From: Bacilli bacterium
GTDB taxonomy: Bacteria; Bacillota; Bacilli; Paenibacillales; NBRC-103111
Direction of reading: 5' to 3'
Assembly (NCBI GenBank): GCA_028287395.1
Contig: JAQBPR010000011.1
Location: forward strand, 23,372 to 87,371
Length of the DNA: 64,000 bases
Shown here: one piece after another, positions 9,348 through 18,204 of the stretch
Layout of the letters: every line of letters begins with the position of its first letter
How positions within the stretch are numbered: the stretch's first letter is position 1
Notes under the pieces: generated by a model
What the model saw: the letters and a program-made list of their open reading frames with translations, nothing else
Told to the model about the DNA's origin: nothing
Database searches by the model: none
Program-made: the position numbers and the translations under genes

Positions 9348-10694
9348 ATGCGGATATTACATACAGCCGATTGGCATTTGGGACGAACCTTAGAAGGACG
9401 CAGCCGACAAGAAGAGCAGGAAGCATTTATGGACGAGCTAGTCGCCATTGTGCGGGACGAGCAGATTGACGTTGTGCTCATGGCCGGCGATGCTTATGAT
9501 TCGGTCAATCCGCCCGCAGCGGCGGAGAAGCTCTTCTATGACGGGCTTGCGCGTCTTGCCGACGGCGGCGGGCGTCATGTTATCGCGATTGCCGGCAATC
9601 ACGATAACCCCGAACGCCTGATGGCCGCAGCGCCGCTCGCGCTGCGCCAAGGCATCACGCTCGTCGGGCTGCCGACGCCGCAGCTGCAGCGCGTCGACGT
9701 GACCCGCACGGGAGAGCGCGCGCTGCTATTCGCGCTCCCTTACCCGTCGGAGTCGCGTCTCCGCGAGCTGCTTGCGGATGAGGCCGACGAGGCCAGCCTG
9801 CGCGGCGCTTATTCACAGCGCATCGCACAACTGGTCGCCCGACAGGCGACCCAGTTTACTCCGCGAACAGTGAATCTCATTATGAGCCACCTCTATGTAC
9901 TCGGCGGCGCAGAAAGCGAATCGGAGCGCCCTATCCAAGTGGGCGGCGCTTACACCGTAGACACGTCTGCGCTTTGTGCCAATGCTCAGTATGTGGCGCT
10001 CGGTCACCTGCATCGACCGCAGCTCATAAAAACAACATCTCTCAATCGCTCTACTGACTCACTCAATCGCTCTACCGACACACCCAATCGCTCTACCGAC
10101 TCACTCAATGGCGCCTTCGACTCAATTAATCACACCGACTCACTCAATGGCGCTCACGACTCACTCATTCATTCGCCAGACTCCCTCATTCGCTACTCAG
10201 GTTCTCCGCTCGCTTACAGTTTCTCCGAAGCGGGACAAGCCAAATCGGTGACCATTATCGACCTGCAGCCCGGCGGAGTTCCGCAATGGCATGAGGTGTA
10301 TCTGAGCAGCGGCAAACCGCTCGTTCGGTGGAGAGCGACAGAGGGGATTGCTCAAGTACATCGCTGGTTAGATGAAGGCAAGGATGCTCGCGCTTGGATC
10401 GATCTTGAGCTCCATATTCAAGATTCGCTTTCCATGGAGCAAATCCAAAGCCTGCGTAAGCAGCATTCGGGAATCATTCACATTCGCCCCATATACTCTA
10501 TGGCCGATGAAACAGTAGCCAGCGAAATTATGCGTCGTGATCAGCTGCCGATCGATGAAATTTTCCGTCGCTTTTATACCCGCCAGACCGGTGGCGCCCA
10601 AGCGGAGCCAGCCCTGGTCAGCTTATTTCTTGAATTACTGCAGCAATCAACGGATGTGGAAATGATGGCTTCCACCGCAGAGAGGGAGGAATAG
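9348..10694 (+). CDS. sbcD: Nuclease SbcD (Mre11 homologue) with a repeat insertion
   Basis: SbcD is the Mn-dependent phosphoesterase partner of SbcC. The complex cleaves hairpins and protein-blocked DNA ends. The metallophosphatase motifs are intact: HTADWHLGR at the N-terminus, AGDAYD, AGNHDNPERL and ALGHLHRPQ. The protein has 448 residues, against about 391 in B. subtilis. The excess is a heptapeptide tandem repeat inserted between GHLHRPQ and the conserved RYSGSPLAYSFSEA segment (residues 231-285). Bases roughly 9440-9860 are far richer in G+C than the rest of the window: 46 of 60 bases in 9661-9720 by hand count. A GGAAGGTAGGAG ribosome binding region precedes the ATG, and sbcC follows after 3 bases. 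Confidence 0.96.
   Translation: MRILHTADWHLGRTLEGRSRQEEQEAFMDELVAIVRDEQIDVVLMAGDAYDSVNPPAAAEKLFYDGLARLADGGGRHVIAIAGNHDNPERLMAAAPLALRQGITLVGLPTPQLQRVDVTRTGERALLFALPYPSESRLRELLADEADEASLRGAYSQRIAQLVARQATQFTPRTVNLIMSHLYVLGGAESESERPIQVGGAYTVDTSALCANAQYVALGHLHRPQLIKTTSLNRSTDSLNRSTDTPNRSTDSLNGAFDSINHTDSLNGAHDSLIHSPDSLIRYSGSPLAYSFSEAGQAKSVTIIDLQPGGVPQWHEVYLSSGKPLVRWRATEGIAQVHRWLDEGKDARAWIDLELHIQDSLSMEQIQSLRKQHSGIIHIRPIYSMADETVASEIMRRDQLPIDEIFRRFYTRQTGGAQAEPALVSLFLELLQQSTDVEMMASTAEREE
10038..10202 (+). repeat. In-frame 21-bp tandem repeat inside sbcD
   Basis: Seven or eight head-to-tail units of 21 bases (one of 18) encode the heptapeptide S-L-N-R-S-T-D and variants. Units start at 10038, 10059, 10080, 10101, 10122 (18 bases), 10140, 10161 and 10182. 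The last unit (SLIRYSG) is the native family sequence, so the array looks like stepwise duplication of the segment leading into RYSG. The first three units are nearly identical and the later ones diverge, which suggests the array is still young at its 5' end. No length is out of frame. Confidence 0.9.
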
Positions 10695-10697
10695 ACG

Positions 10698-13600
10698 ATG
10701 AAACCGATTCATTTGGCATGGTCCGGTTTACAAAGCTATCGCGAAAAGCAGGAAATTGATTTCACGATGCTATGTGATGCTGGTGTCTTCGGCATATTTG
10801 GCCCGACAGGCAGCGGCAAGTCGACTATTTTAGATGCCATGACATTAGCGCTATATGGGAAAGTAGAACGTGCGAGCAATGGAACACAGGGTATTCTGAA
10901 TCATGCCGAAAATGTAGTTTATGTGAGCTTTACCTTCGAGTTGTCACATGCAGACGGACCGCGTAGATATCGCATAGATCGCCAATTTAAGCGTGCATCC
11001 GATGTATCGGTGAATAGTACACTATGTCGGCTTATTGAAATTCATTTAGATCGTAGTCATCCTTTTATCCATAGTGAATCTGCGCTTTTCGATGCAGCTA
11101 ATGCGAAAGTCGAACAGATCGTACTCGCCGATAAAGCAGCTGATGTTAATATACAGGTACAGCAAATCCTCGGTTTAACGATGCAGGACTTTTCTCGCGC
11201 TGTCGTTTTGCCGCAAGGAAAATTTGCTGAATTTCTCGCTTTAAAAGGAACAGATCGTCGGCAAATGCTGCAGCGATTGTTTCATTTGGAGCATTATGGG
11301 GATGTATTAAATGCAAAAATAAGTCAACGAACCAAAGAAACAGACATGACGATGAAGCAAGTGGCGGCTGAGCAGCAGGGGCTGGGCGATGCTTCTGAGC
11401 TGGCGCTGCAAGCTTCCAAAGCGCAGCTTGCAGAAGCGGAGCAGCTGGCTAGACAGCAGCGTATGCTTCTTGAACAAATCATGCAGCAGTGGGAAGAGCA
11501 GAAGCAGATTCGCAGCTTGCAGCAAGAGAGGCTTGCGCTTGAAGCGCAGCGCAGCGAATTGTCTATGCACGCGGTTCGCGTCAATCAGCAGGAGAAGCAG
11601 TTAAAATCGGCGGATCAAGCTGGACGGATTCATCATTTTCTCCAAGAGTGGGAGGGTGCGAATCAGCAATTGCTGGAAATAGAAGCTCAGTTGGAGCAGA
11701 AGACACAACAGTTTAATGCGGCGACGAAACAAAATGAACTTTTTTCAGAGGAGCATGAACTCCGTAAAGCAGAACTTATTAGCCAAGATGCTTCCTTGCA
11801 GGTGAGAATGGAGCAATTAAAGCAAGCCATGTCGCTCGAAAGTGATATCCAAAGAGGACGTTTGCTTGAGAACGAACTTCTAGCTAAACAAACCCATTTT
11901 AAACAACAATTAGCGGATTTCGTTTTGGAATTGCAGAAGAAGCAAGATATCCATAAACGGGCGATGGATAAGCAGAATGAATTAAATGAAGAATTGAAAA
12001 AACTGGACGTGAAGGCTGAATTTCGTCAATTGCTGCAATCCGCGATGCGTGATAAACATAGGATCGAAATCACTCAAGCGCAAGTGAATGAAGGGTCACT
12101 GCAAATTCATGTACAGCAGCAACAAATAAATGAGGAACAATCGAACCTTGAGACTTTTTCAGATCTCCAAAAAAGTCATCATTTTCGGCTTTTGCAGCTC
12201 CTTGATCTAACGGAAAAAGCTATGGACTCGTATTATCCTGCAGCGCAAAACGCGGAACGACTTCCGCAGCATATCATGCAAGTAATCGAACGCTGCAAAC
12301 AAGCGGCAAGAGCCGAAGAAACACGACATATGGTCGATAATTTGGCACATCAGCTGCAGATGGGACAGCCTTGTCCAGTTTGTGGTTCTACTGAACACCC
12401 AACTCCAGCTAAAGGGTTAGTGGAAGAAAGTAATAACCACTTACATCATTCCGCTGACATGGACAAGCTGGAACAATTACATTCACAAGCTCAGCAATTA
12501 CGTTCTAATCAACAAAGATTAGCCATGCAATGGTCAGATCTACGGCAAAAATTAGCAGAAGCAACACAAAATGCTTATTCAGAGGCAGCCGCAGCAAGCG
12601 CTAATGCAGCTGCAATTAAGCTTCCGATCCTTGAATCCGACAGTACTTTAAACGATCTAACCTATAAAATGTTAGAAGAGGACTACCAAACGACAGCTGT
12701 TCAATTGCAGTCAGTTGGACAAAAATGGCAGCAGCTCACAGATGAAATGAAAAAAGCTATCCTGCAAAAAAGCGAGGAATCGCAGCGTTTGACAGAGGCT
12801 GGAGCCCAAATTCAAGCAAAGCAGGCTGTTTTTAATAGTTTACAAAGTAAATATGAACTCGTGGAGAAAGAACTCCAACAGCAAATCGCACTTTGGAGCG
12901 CAAATTATAAACAGCTAAGCTTCGAAACGGTCCAACAAGAAGCAGATAAGCTGTCCGAAATGGATCGGATAGCGGAGCAGCTGCGCGGTCGTTTGGAGCA
13001 AAGCATTCCGTTTATTGAAATGAAGTGGCGTGAAATTCAAGAGCTTTTATTACAAAATGGAGAAATAGAGAAGCAAATCATCCAAATTGAAACTGAATTG
13101 AAAGGACAGCAGCAGTTGAATAAGGAGCTTCTTAACCAATTTTCTGCTCGATTAGGCACACCTTTTGGTGAGGGTGTTTCGCTTGAAGGCCTTATGAATG
13201 AGCTAGAGCAATTATTGCTCCATCTTCGTCAAAATGAATTAAATGCAAGGCAGCAAAAGGAACAATTTCAAACGGAGCTGCAGCAGCTAAATGAGTGCTA
13301 TATTTCTTTACGTCAAGCGTCCGAATCCGCTAAACAAATCGCCTTAAAAACAGAAAAAAACTGGATTGAAGCCATTGCCAAAACAGAATTCAGTGATGAG
13401 CATGAAGTTAAAAAAGCGCTGCTTTCAGCGGATACGATTTTTAAATGGCAAGCTGAAGTAAACCAGCATCGTGAGCAATCATCGCTATGGACTGCCAAAT
13501 GGGTGGAGATTAACGATAAATTACTTGATCGAGCAATCAGTGAGCAGGAATGGTTTATTGCCGAAGGTAGATTGGCGGAAGCGCGTGCAGAGGATGAACG

Positions 13601-14213
13601 AGTTTTACAAAATCGCGCAAAAGCGGAACGAGATTTGGAGCAGCTTCAAACGAAGCATTCACGTTGGTGTGAGCTAGAGGAAAAGGGACAATCGTTAAAA
13701 CAACTATACGCAGATTTGATTAAACTACAGACTGTGCTTCGAGGCAATGCATTCGTTGAATATATTGCCGAAGAACAATTAATTCAAGTGAGCAAGGTTG
13801 CTTCCGAGCGATTAGGACAATTAACGAGACAACGTTTCGCATTAGAGGTCGATTCGAGTGGAGGATTTGTTATTCGAGATGATGCGAATGGAGGTATTAA
13901 GCGGCCTGTTGGGACTTTATCGGGTGGAGAAACATTTCTTGCTTCATTAGCGCTTGCCTTAGCCTTATCGGCGCAAATTCAATTGAATGGGCAATATCCT
14001 TTAGAATTCTTTTTTCTGGATGAGGGCTTTGGTACATTAGATCCGGATCTGTTGGAAACAGTTGTAGACGCCCTGGAAAAGCTGCATATTGACCGTTTAA
14101 CAGTAGGTGTCATTAGCCATGTGCCTGAGCTGAGGGCGCGGCTGCCACGCAAATTGATCGTACAATCCGCTGAACCAGGAGGAAGAGGCAGTCAAGTTTT
14201 CATCGAAAGCTAA
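10698..14213 (+). CDS. sbcC: Exonuclease subunit SbcC (Rad50 homologue)
   Basis: SbcC is the SMC-like ATPase of the SbcCD nuclease. It has 1171 residues. The N-terminal Walker A is GPTGSGKST, followed by the Q-loop region (QDFSRAVVLPQGKFAEFL). A long coiled coil, rich in Q, E, K and L, occupies about residues 190-1000. It is interrupted by the zinc hook CPVC (C559 and C562), which dimerises two molecules. The C-terminal head has the ABC signature LSGGETFLASLALAL and Walker B FFLDEGFGTLD. All parts needed for function are present. It starts 3 bases after the sbcD stop with a GGGAGG box. It is the last gene of the addBA-sbcDC operon; the next gene, on the opposite strand, ends 8 bases downstream, and I saw no clear terminator. 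Confidence 0.97.
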   Translation: MKPIHLAWSGLQSYREKQEIDFTMLCDAGVFGIFGPTGSGKSTILDAMTLALYGKVERASNGTQGILNHAENVVYVSFTFELSHADGPRRYRIDRQFKRASDVSVNSTLCRLIEIHLDRSHPFIHSESALFDAANAKVEQIVLADKAADVNIQVQQILGLTMQDFSRAVVLPQGKFAEFLALKGTDRRQMLQRLFHLEHYGDVLNAKISQRTKETDMTMKQVAAEQQGLGDASELALQASKAQLAEAEQLARQQRMLLEQIMQQWEEQKQIRSLQQERLALEAQRSELSMHAVRVNQQEKQLKSADQAGRIHHFLQEWEGANQQLLEIEAQLEQKTQQFNAATKQNELFSEEHELRKAELISQDASLQVRMEQLKQAMSLESDIQRGRLLENELLAKQTHFKQQLADFVLELQKKQDIHKRAMDKQNELNEELKKLDVKAEFRQLLQSAMRDKHRIEITQAQVNEGSLQIHVQQQQINEEQSNLETFSDLQKSHHFRLLQLLDLTEKAMDSYYPAAQNAERLPQHIMQVIERCKQAARAEETRHMVDNLAHQLQMGQPCPVCGSTEHPTPAKGLVEESNNHLHHSADMDKLEQLHSQAQQLRSNQQRLAMQWSDLRQKLAEATQNAYSEAAAASANAAAIKLPILESDSTLNDLTYKMLEEDYQTTAVQLQSVGQKWQQLTDEMKKAILQKSEESQRLTEAGAQIQAKQAVFNSLQSKYELVEKELQQQIALWSANYKQLSFETVQQEADKLSEMDRIAEQLRGRLEQSIPFIEMKWREIQELLLQNGEIEKQIIQIETELKGQQQLNKELLNQFSARLGTPFGEGVSLEGLMNELEQLLLHLRQNELNARQQKEQFQTELQQLNECYISLRQASESAKQIALKTEKNWIEAIAKTEFSDEHEVKKALLSADTIFKWQAEVNQHREQSSLWTAKWVEINDKLLDRAISEQEWFIAEGRLAEARAEDERVLQNRAKAERDLEQLQTKHSRWCELEEKGQSLKQLYADLIKLQTVLRGNAFVEYIAEEQLIQVSKVASERLGQLTRQRFALEVDSSGGFVIRDDANGGIKRPVGTLSGGETFLASLALALALSAQIQLNGQYPLEFFFLDEGFGTLDPDLLETVVDALEKLHIDRLTVGVISHVPELRARLPRKLIVQSAEPGGRGSQVFIES

Positions 14214-14221
14214 CATATAAT

Positions 14222-16015
14222 CTATCCTTCAGCTACAGTTTCGGTATGTTCAAGCTTAAACCAATCCAATAATGTTTTTGCGATCATCGGCTTGCCAAAT
14301 AAAAAGCCTTGAATTTCATCGCAGCGTTGCTCTTCGAGGAAATAAGCTTGATCCCACGTTTCTACACCTTCGGCGGTAACATCTAGCTTAAGCGTATGCG
14401 CCAATACAATAATGGCTCTGACGATTGCCGCATCATCAGAATCGCGATTTTGAATGCCATTGATAAAGGATTGATCGATTTTAATCACATCAATCGGGAA
14501 TTTTTTCAAGTAACTTAAGGAAGAATAGCCTGTCCCAAAATCATCAATCGCAATGGTAACACCCATATCTTTTAAAACGCGCAGCATCAGGATGGCAAAA
14601 TTAACATCCTGCATCGCTGCGCTTTCGGTAATTTCCAATTCTAACAAATGCGGATCCATTTTCGTTTCTTTGAGTACTTTTGTAATAACCTCAGGTAAAT
14701 CCAATTGACGAAATTGTCGTGGAGATAGGTTCACACTGATACGGAAAAGCGGTAATCCTTGCTCTGTCCATTTTTTACGCTGCATACATGCTTTACGTAG
14801 AACCAGCTCTCCAATCTCAACGATTAAACCGGTATCTTCAGCCAGGGAGATGAAATCCTTGGGATGAATCATGCCAAGCTCGGGATGTACCCAGCGCACC
14901 AATGCTTCAACACATACAAGCCCTCTAGTTTTGGTATTGATCCGCGGCTGATAATAGATCACAAACTCATCGCGTTCAATGGCATGACGAAGCATGGTTT
15001 CCATTTTTAACCGTTCAATCCCTTCCTGATTGACAGAAGGGGTGTAAAACTGATAATTGTTTCTGCCTTCATCCTTCGCTCTATACATGGCTGTATCTGC
15101 ATTTTTCATTAGTGTGTCAGCATCTATTCCATCGTCTGGGAATACGGCTACTCCAATACTCGTAGTAATAAACACTTCATTGTGATTTAACGGGAAGGAA
15201 GACTTTAAAGCATCAATAATCGTTTCCGCCGTACGTGCTGCGATATCGGATGTATCCATTTTGGGAATGAGCAAAGTAAATTCATCGCCGCCCATTCGAG
15301 CGAGGATCGCGTTTTTCGGCAAAATTTTCTTGATGCGCAAAGCCACGGTTTGTAATAAAACATCACCTGCTGCATGTCCCATCGTATCATTCACATATTT
15401 AAATTGATCAAGATCCAAAAATAAAATGCCCACACGGAAATTGCTTTTTGAGGCCAATCGAATGGAACTTGTTAATTGGTCTTTGAGGAGCAAGCGATTT
15501 GGCAAATGTGTTAACGCGTCGTAGTAAGCCATTTTTTGGAGACGATCACTGCTACGACCAATAAATAACATCGACATGAGCATCCCGAATACAATAAGAA
15601 ATGTTTCGAGAGATAGAAAATTTCCTCCTTGTACAAGGGTTAAGAAGTAAATATTCGCAAGCCCAAACACACTGAAATAAAAGGAGGGGACTAAACCCAT
15701 TTCCAATGCGTATAAAGGAACTAAAAATAAAATAAGCCAAGTCGGATGCGAATCTAGTTTCCAAATTGGAAGCGTATACGTAAGCGTGTTTAACAATACG
15801 TCTGTTAGCATTAAAAACCAGTATGTATTCTTTTTCAAAAAAATGTACAAGTTTTTCAGTACAAAAGCATGCCACATCAAATAAAGCGCCCAAAATGACG
15901 TGAGAAATCCCAATAATAAGAGAACAAATTGTGGATCGCGCTTAAAGAGTGCAAAAAGAACAATCGGTACTACCAGGTGGCCAACCGCAAACATTTTATC
16001 GCTTCGATGATTCAT
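14222..16015 (-). CDS. Membrane GGDEF-EAL protein (c-di-GMP turnover)
   Basis: The N-terminus (about 160 residues) is made of five or six hydrophobic helices with short loops and no recognised sensor domain. A GGDEF diguanylate cyclase domain follows (GGDEF at residues 242-246) and then an EAL phosphodiesterase domain (EAL at 370-372), with the usual ITESAAM, IAIDDFGTGYSSLSYL, IKIDQSFI and TAEGVET blocks. Both signature motifs are intact, so either or both activities are possible; which one dominates cannot be read from sequence. I chose the ATG at 16015 because GAGGTG lies 7 bases upstream. The frame is open further back to a TTG at 16069, which lacks a good box. The gene is monocistronic and convergent with sbcC. 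Confidence 0.93.
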   Translation of the reverse strand: MNHRSDKMFAVGHLVVPIVLFALFKRDPQFVLLLLGFLTSFWALYLMWHAFVLKNLYIFLKKNTYWFLMLTDVLLNTLTYTLPIWKLDSHPTWLILFLVPLYALEMGLVPSFYFSVFGLANIYFLTLVQGGNFLSLETFLIVFGMLMSMLFIGRSSDRLQKMAYYDALTHLPNRLLLKDQLTSSIRLASKSNFRVGILFLDLDQFKYVNDTMGHAAGDVLLQTVALRIKKILPKNAILARMGGDEFTLLIPKMDTSDIAARTAETIIDALKSSFPLNHNEVFITTSIGVAVFPDDGIDADTLMKNADTAMYRAKDEGRNNYQFYTPSVNQEGIERLKMETMLRHAIERDEFVIYYQPRINTKTRGLVCVEALVRWVHPELGMIHPKDFISLAEDTGLIVEIGELVLRKACMQRKKWTEQGLPLFRISVNLSPRQFRQLDLPEVITKVLKETKMDPHLLELEITESAAMQDVNFAILMLRVLKDMGVTIAIDDFGTGYSSLSYLKKFPIDVIKIDQSFINGIQNRDSDDAAIVRAIIVLAHTLKLDVTAEGVETWDQAYFLEEQRCDEIQGFLFGKPMIAKTLLDWFKLEHTETVAEG

Positions 16016-16144
16016 TGCAGCACCTCGTAATGTCGTGACTTGACTAATAAGCAAAATAAAGGGGAACAAGGTTCTTTGTACTTAGGTACGTATTCATCGT
16101 AAGTATACATGATTTTTTGCTATAGTTCTATGAAATTAGATTTT

Positions 16145-17455
16145 TTACGACGAAGAACGTACTTCTTGGATAATTAATTGCGCTACTGTTCGAGCGCTGG
16201 AGAATGAACGTTCTGCTAATTCGCCTTTTCCAACACAACCATCTCCGCAAAAATAAAAGGGCATGTTTTCAACACGATTGGGCAGCAAATGATTATTCGC
16301 AATATTCTTGACGCTGACTACCATCGCTTTTTTGGAAACACGTTTGACGACAATAGCTTCACGCCAGCCTGGATAATATTGATCGAATAACAGCTCCATC
16401 TGCAAGGTTTTTTGTTCCAGATAGGCTTTGCGAACTTCCTCTGTGGCAAAATCATCACTCAAGTAGGCAATGCCTTGTAATAATTGTCCGCCTTCAGGAA
16501 CAAGCGTGTGATCGGTTGCTGAAACGTCGCTAATAAACATTTTATTGTCCATATCGCTGATGTAATGGAATGGGCGCGCAACCACTTTGCTTAAACCGAC
16601 ATCGTACACCATAACTTCTGTGGCGCTGTTATTCTCATAGGGTGTAAGAAAAGGCTCCCATGCTGTATTTTTCAATAATTTAATCACCTGCTGCACAGGC
16701 ATCGCAAAAATAACTTTGTCAAAAGTAAGCTCACGGCCTTTGGTTTTGAGCACGAATTGTTTGTTGGCATAATGTAGGCTTTCAACGCCTTCTTGCAGTG
16801 CAATTTGCCATCTTCCGCTTACCTCGAGTTTTTGTTTTAGCTGATTCGTTATGACAGCCCAACTGCCAAGCACATAATTGACGGGGCGATTGGATAAAAA
16901 CAAATTATGATAATATTCGCTAATGACTGGACCGGAAACCTTGCGAGCATCTTCAGGAGCAATGAAGAAATTGGAGCAAACCAGATGCTCCCAAAGTTCC
17001 TTTACATCTTCATCCGCGTCGGATTGGGCAAGATAATCTCCTAAGGTAGCATAATTTTTCAAGCTATGGATTTGTGCGATCATCGCGGTAATTTCACCGA
17101 CAAAACGAACCTTTTGCATCGTACTAAGCAAATCTGTACGGATCAAATTGACAAAATCGAGCGGTGCTGGGGTAAGCTGACCATGCTTGGCATACATGAC
17201 TCGACGTTTATCCACTTGCTTGCTGCTGAAGGAGAGCCCTAATTCTTTTTCCATGACAGATATTGTATGGCGATCTAACCCATATATCGCATGAGCGCCA
17301 TAATTCAATGTAAATCCTGATTTTTCATAAGTAAAGGCTCTACCGCCAAGCTGCGGACTTCGTTCGAATAGGATGCCTTCTACATGAGACGATTCACTTA
17401 AATAAGCGGCCGCCGTTAACCCGGCCAATCCTCCGCCGATAATAGCTGCTTTCAT
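16145..17455 (-). CDS. FAD-dependent oxidoreductase read from the internal start
   Basis: This is the separate product I expect from the internal ATG at 17455, which has an ideal AAAGGAGG box 8 bases upstream. It is 436 residues long. The protein begins with the dinucleotide-binding Rossmann motif (IIGGGLAGLTAAAYL), then FERSPQLGGRAFTY, typical of the phytoene desaturase, protoporphyrinogen oxidase and amine oxidase superfamily. The C-terminus has the second FAD contact (FYFCGDGCVGKGELAERSF), where relatives have a GD motif. The substrate is unknown. Its partner regulator upstream probably controls it in response to that substrate or product. Related flavoproteins act on isoprenoid or porphyrin-like substrates, but nothing nearby points to either pathway. 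Confidence 0.75.
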   Translation of the reverse strand: MKAAIIGGGLAGLTAAAYLSESSHVEGILFERSPQLGGRAFTYEKSGFTLNYGAHAIYGLDRHTISVMEKELGLSFSSKQVDKRRVMYAKHGQLTPAPLDFVNLIRTDLLSTMQKVRFVGEITAMIAQIHSLKNYATLGDYLAQSDADEDVKELWEHLVCSNFFIAPEDARKVSGPVISEYYHNLFLSNRPVNYVLGSWAVITNQLKQKLEVSGRWQIALQEGVESLHYANKQFVLKTKGRELTFDKVIFAMPVQQVIKLLKNTAWEPFLTPYENNSATEVMVYDVGLSKVVARPFHYISDMDNKMFISDVSATDHTLVPEGGQLLQGIAYLSDDFATEEVRKAYLEQKTLQMELLFDQYYPGWREAIVVKRVSKKAMVVSVKNIANNHLLPNRVENMPFYFCGDGCVGKGELAERSFSSARTVAQLIIQEVRSSS

Positions 17456-18055
17456 TTTTGCTTCCTCCTTTGTGTTTGGGGCGATATGCAAGGAGTGATC
17501 GGCGGAATCAGTACGCAAACCGGACCAAACCAAGGCTAAATTATGACGGACAAGGGCTGTTAAATCGATGTTTTCACCATTGGACCAAATTACAATTGTG
17601 CCTAAATAAGCTGTAACCAGCCATTCAGCTTTACGTGGATCGGGCAGCCATATTTGCAAGGATTTGAACAAATGACGAAAAAGATCACCCTCAGAGACGA
17701 GCAAGGTTTTATTTTGCAAGGATAGAATCGTCAGACTTTGAATTAATTTATGATATTTAGAAGTGGCTGAAGCCAAATCCACAAACAAACGATTAATATG
17801 TCCCTCTAATGATTGCACTTTGGAAGGGGGTTGCTTCACCCAATCTGTAATAATATCTATCTGCTTGCGGGTGACTTCAATGACAATGTCTTCCTTACTG
17901 TTAAAATAGTGATAAAAGGTCCCTTTGGAGGTATTGGTCGCTTGGATAATATCGTCTACGGATACATTTTCGAAGCCTTTTTCAATAAACATGTTTAAAG
18001 CGACATCGCTAACATATTCTCGCTTCTTTTTTGTAGCTGCCCGCATGAAATTCAT
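16145..18055 (-). CDS. TetR-family regulator fused in frame to an FAD-dependent oxidoreductase
   Basis: One open frame of 636 codons encodes two proteins that are normally separate. Residues 1-200 are a TetR/AcrR regulator: the helix-turn-helix is seen in ALNMFIEKGFENVSVDDIIQ and TSKGTFYHYFNSKEDIV, followed by an alpha-helical ligand domain. The rest (436 residues) is an amine-oxidase/phytoene-desaturase-like flavoprotein. The join reads N-T-K-E-E-A-K-M-K-A without a stop. Its codons also spell AAAGGAGG, 8 bases before the internal ATG at 17455. Translation may therefore give both a fusion and a free oxidoreductase. I chose the start at 18055 (MNFMRAA) with GGAGTG upstream; 18046 (MRAATKKK) is also possible, and the GTG at 18079 has no box. 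A perfect palindrome lies 45 bases upstream. Confidence 0.85.
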   Translation of the reverse strand: MNFMRAATKKKREYVSDVALNMFIEKGFENVSVDDIIQATNTSKGTFYHYFNSKEDIVIEVTRKQIDIITDWVKQPPSKVQSLEGHINRLFVDLASATSKYHKLIQSLTILSLQNKTLLVSEGDLFRHLFKSLQIWLPDPRKAEWLVTAYLGTIVIWSNGENIDLTALVRHNLALVWSGLRTDSADHSLHIAPNTKEEAKMKAAIIGGGLAGLTAAAYLSESSHVEGILFERSPQLGGRAFTYEKSGFTLNYGAHAIYGLDRHTISVMEKELGLSFSSKQVDKRRVMYAKHGQLTPAPLDFVNLIRTDLLSTMQKVRFVGEITAMIAQIHSLKNYATLGDYLAQSDADEDVKELWEHLVCSNFFIAPEDARKVSGPVISEYYHNLFLSNRPVNYVLGSWAVITNQLKQKLEVSGRWQIALQEGVESLHYANKQFVLKTKGRELTFDKVIFAMPVQQVIKLLKNTAWEPFLTPYENNSATEVMVYDVGLSKVVARPFHYISDMDNKMFISDVSATDHTLVPEGGQLLQGIAYLSDDFATEEVRKAYLEQKTLQMELLFDQYYPGWREAIVVKRVSKKAMVVSVKNIANNHLLPNRVENMPFYFCGDGCVGKGELAERSFSSARTVAQLIIQEVRSSS

Positions 18056-18100
18056 GCTGAAATCACACTCCAATCGCACGTTTTAACAATATCATACATT

Positions 18101-18123
18101 ATATTAGACCGCTAGTCTAATAT
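18101..18123. promoter_or_regulatory. Palindromic TetR-type operator
   Basis: A perfect inverted repeat with 9-bp arms, ATATTAGAC and GTCTAATAT, is separated by 5 bases (CGCTA). The core TAGAC...GTCTA resembles operators of TetR-family repressors. It lies 45 bases before the chosen start of the TetR fusion. On the reverse strand a TATAAT-like hexamer begins inside the right end of the palindrome, so a bound repressor would cover the promoter. It is also 81 bases upstream of the divergent hit gene. Autoregulation is inferred from position. Confidence 0.7.
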
Positions 18124-18204
18124 GGAATTGCAGCTGGAATAGACGAGACACCCAATTTTCGTTATGATGGGTTTATATTCTATAATCAGGATGGAGGACA
18201 ATAA

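Noticed and set aside
10038..10202. Regular repeats resembling a small CRISPR array
   Set aside because: Units are contiguous 21-bp blocks with no spacers, stay in frame inside sbcD and encode a heptapeptide.
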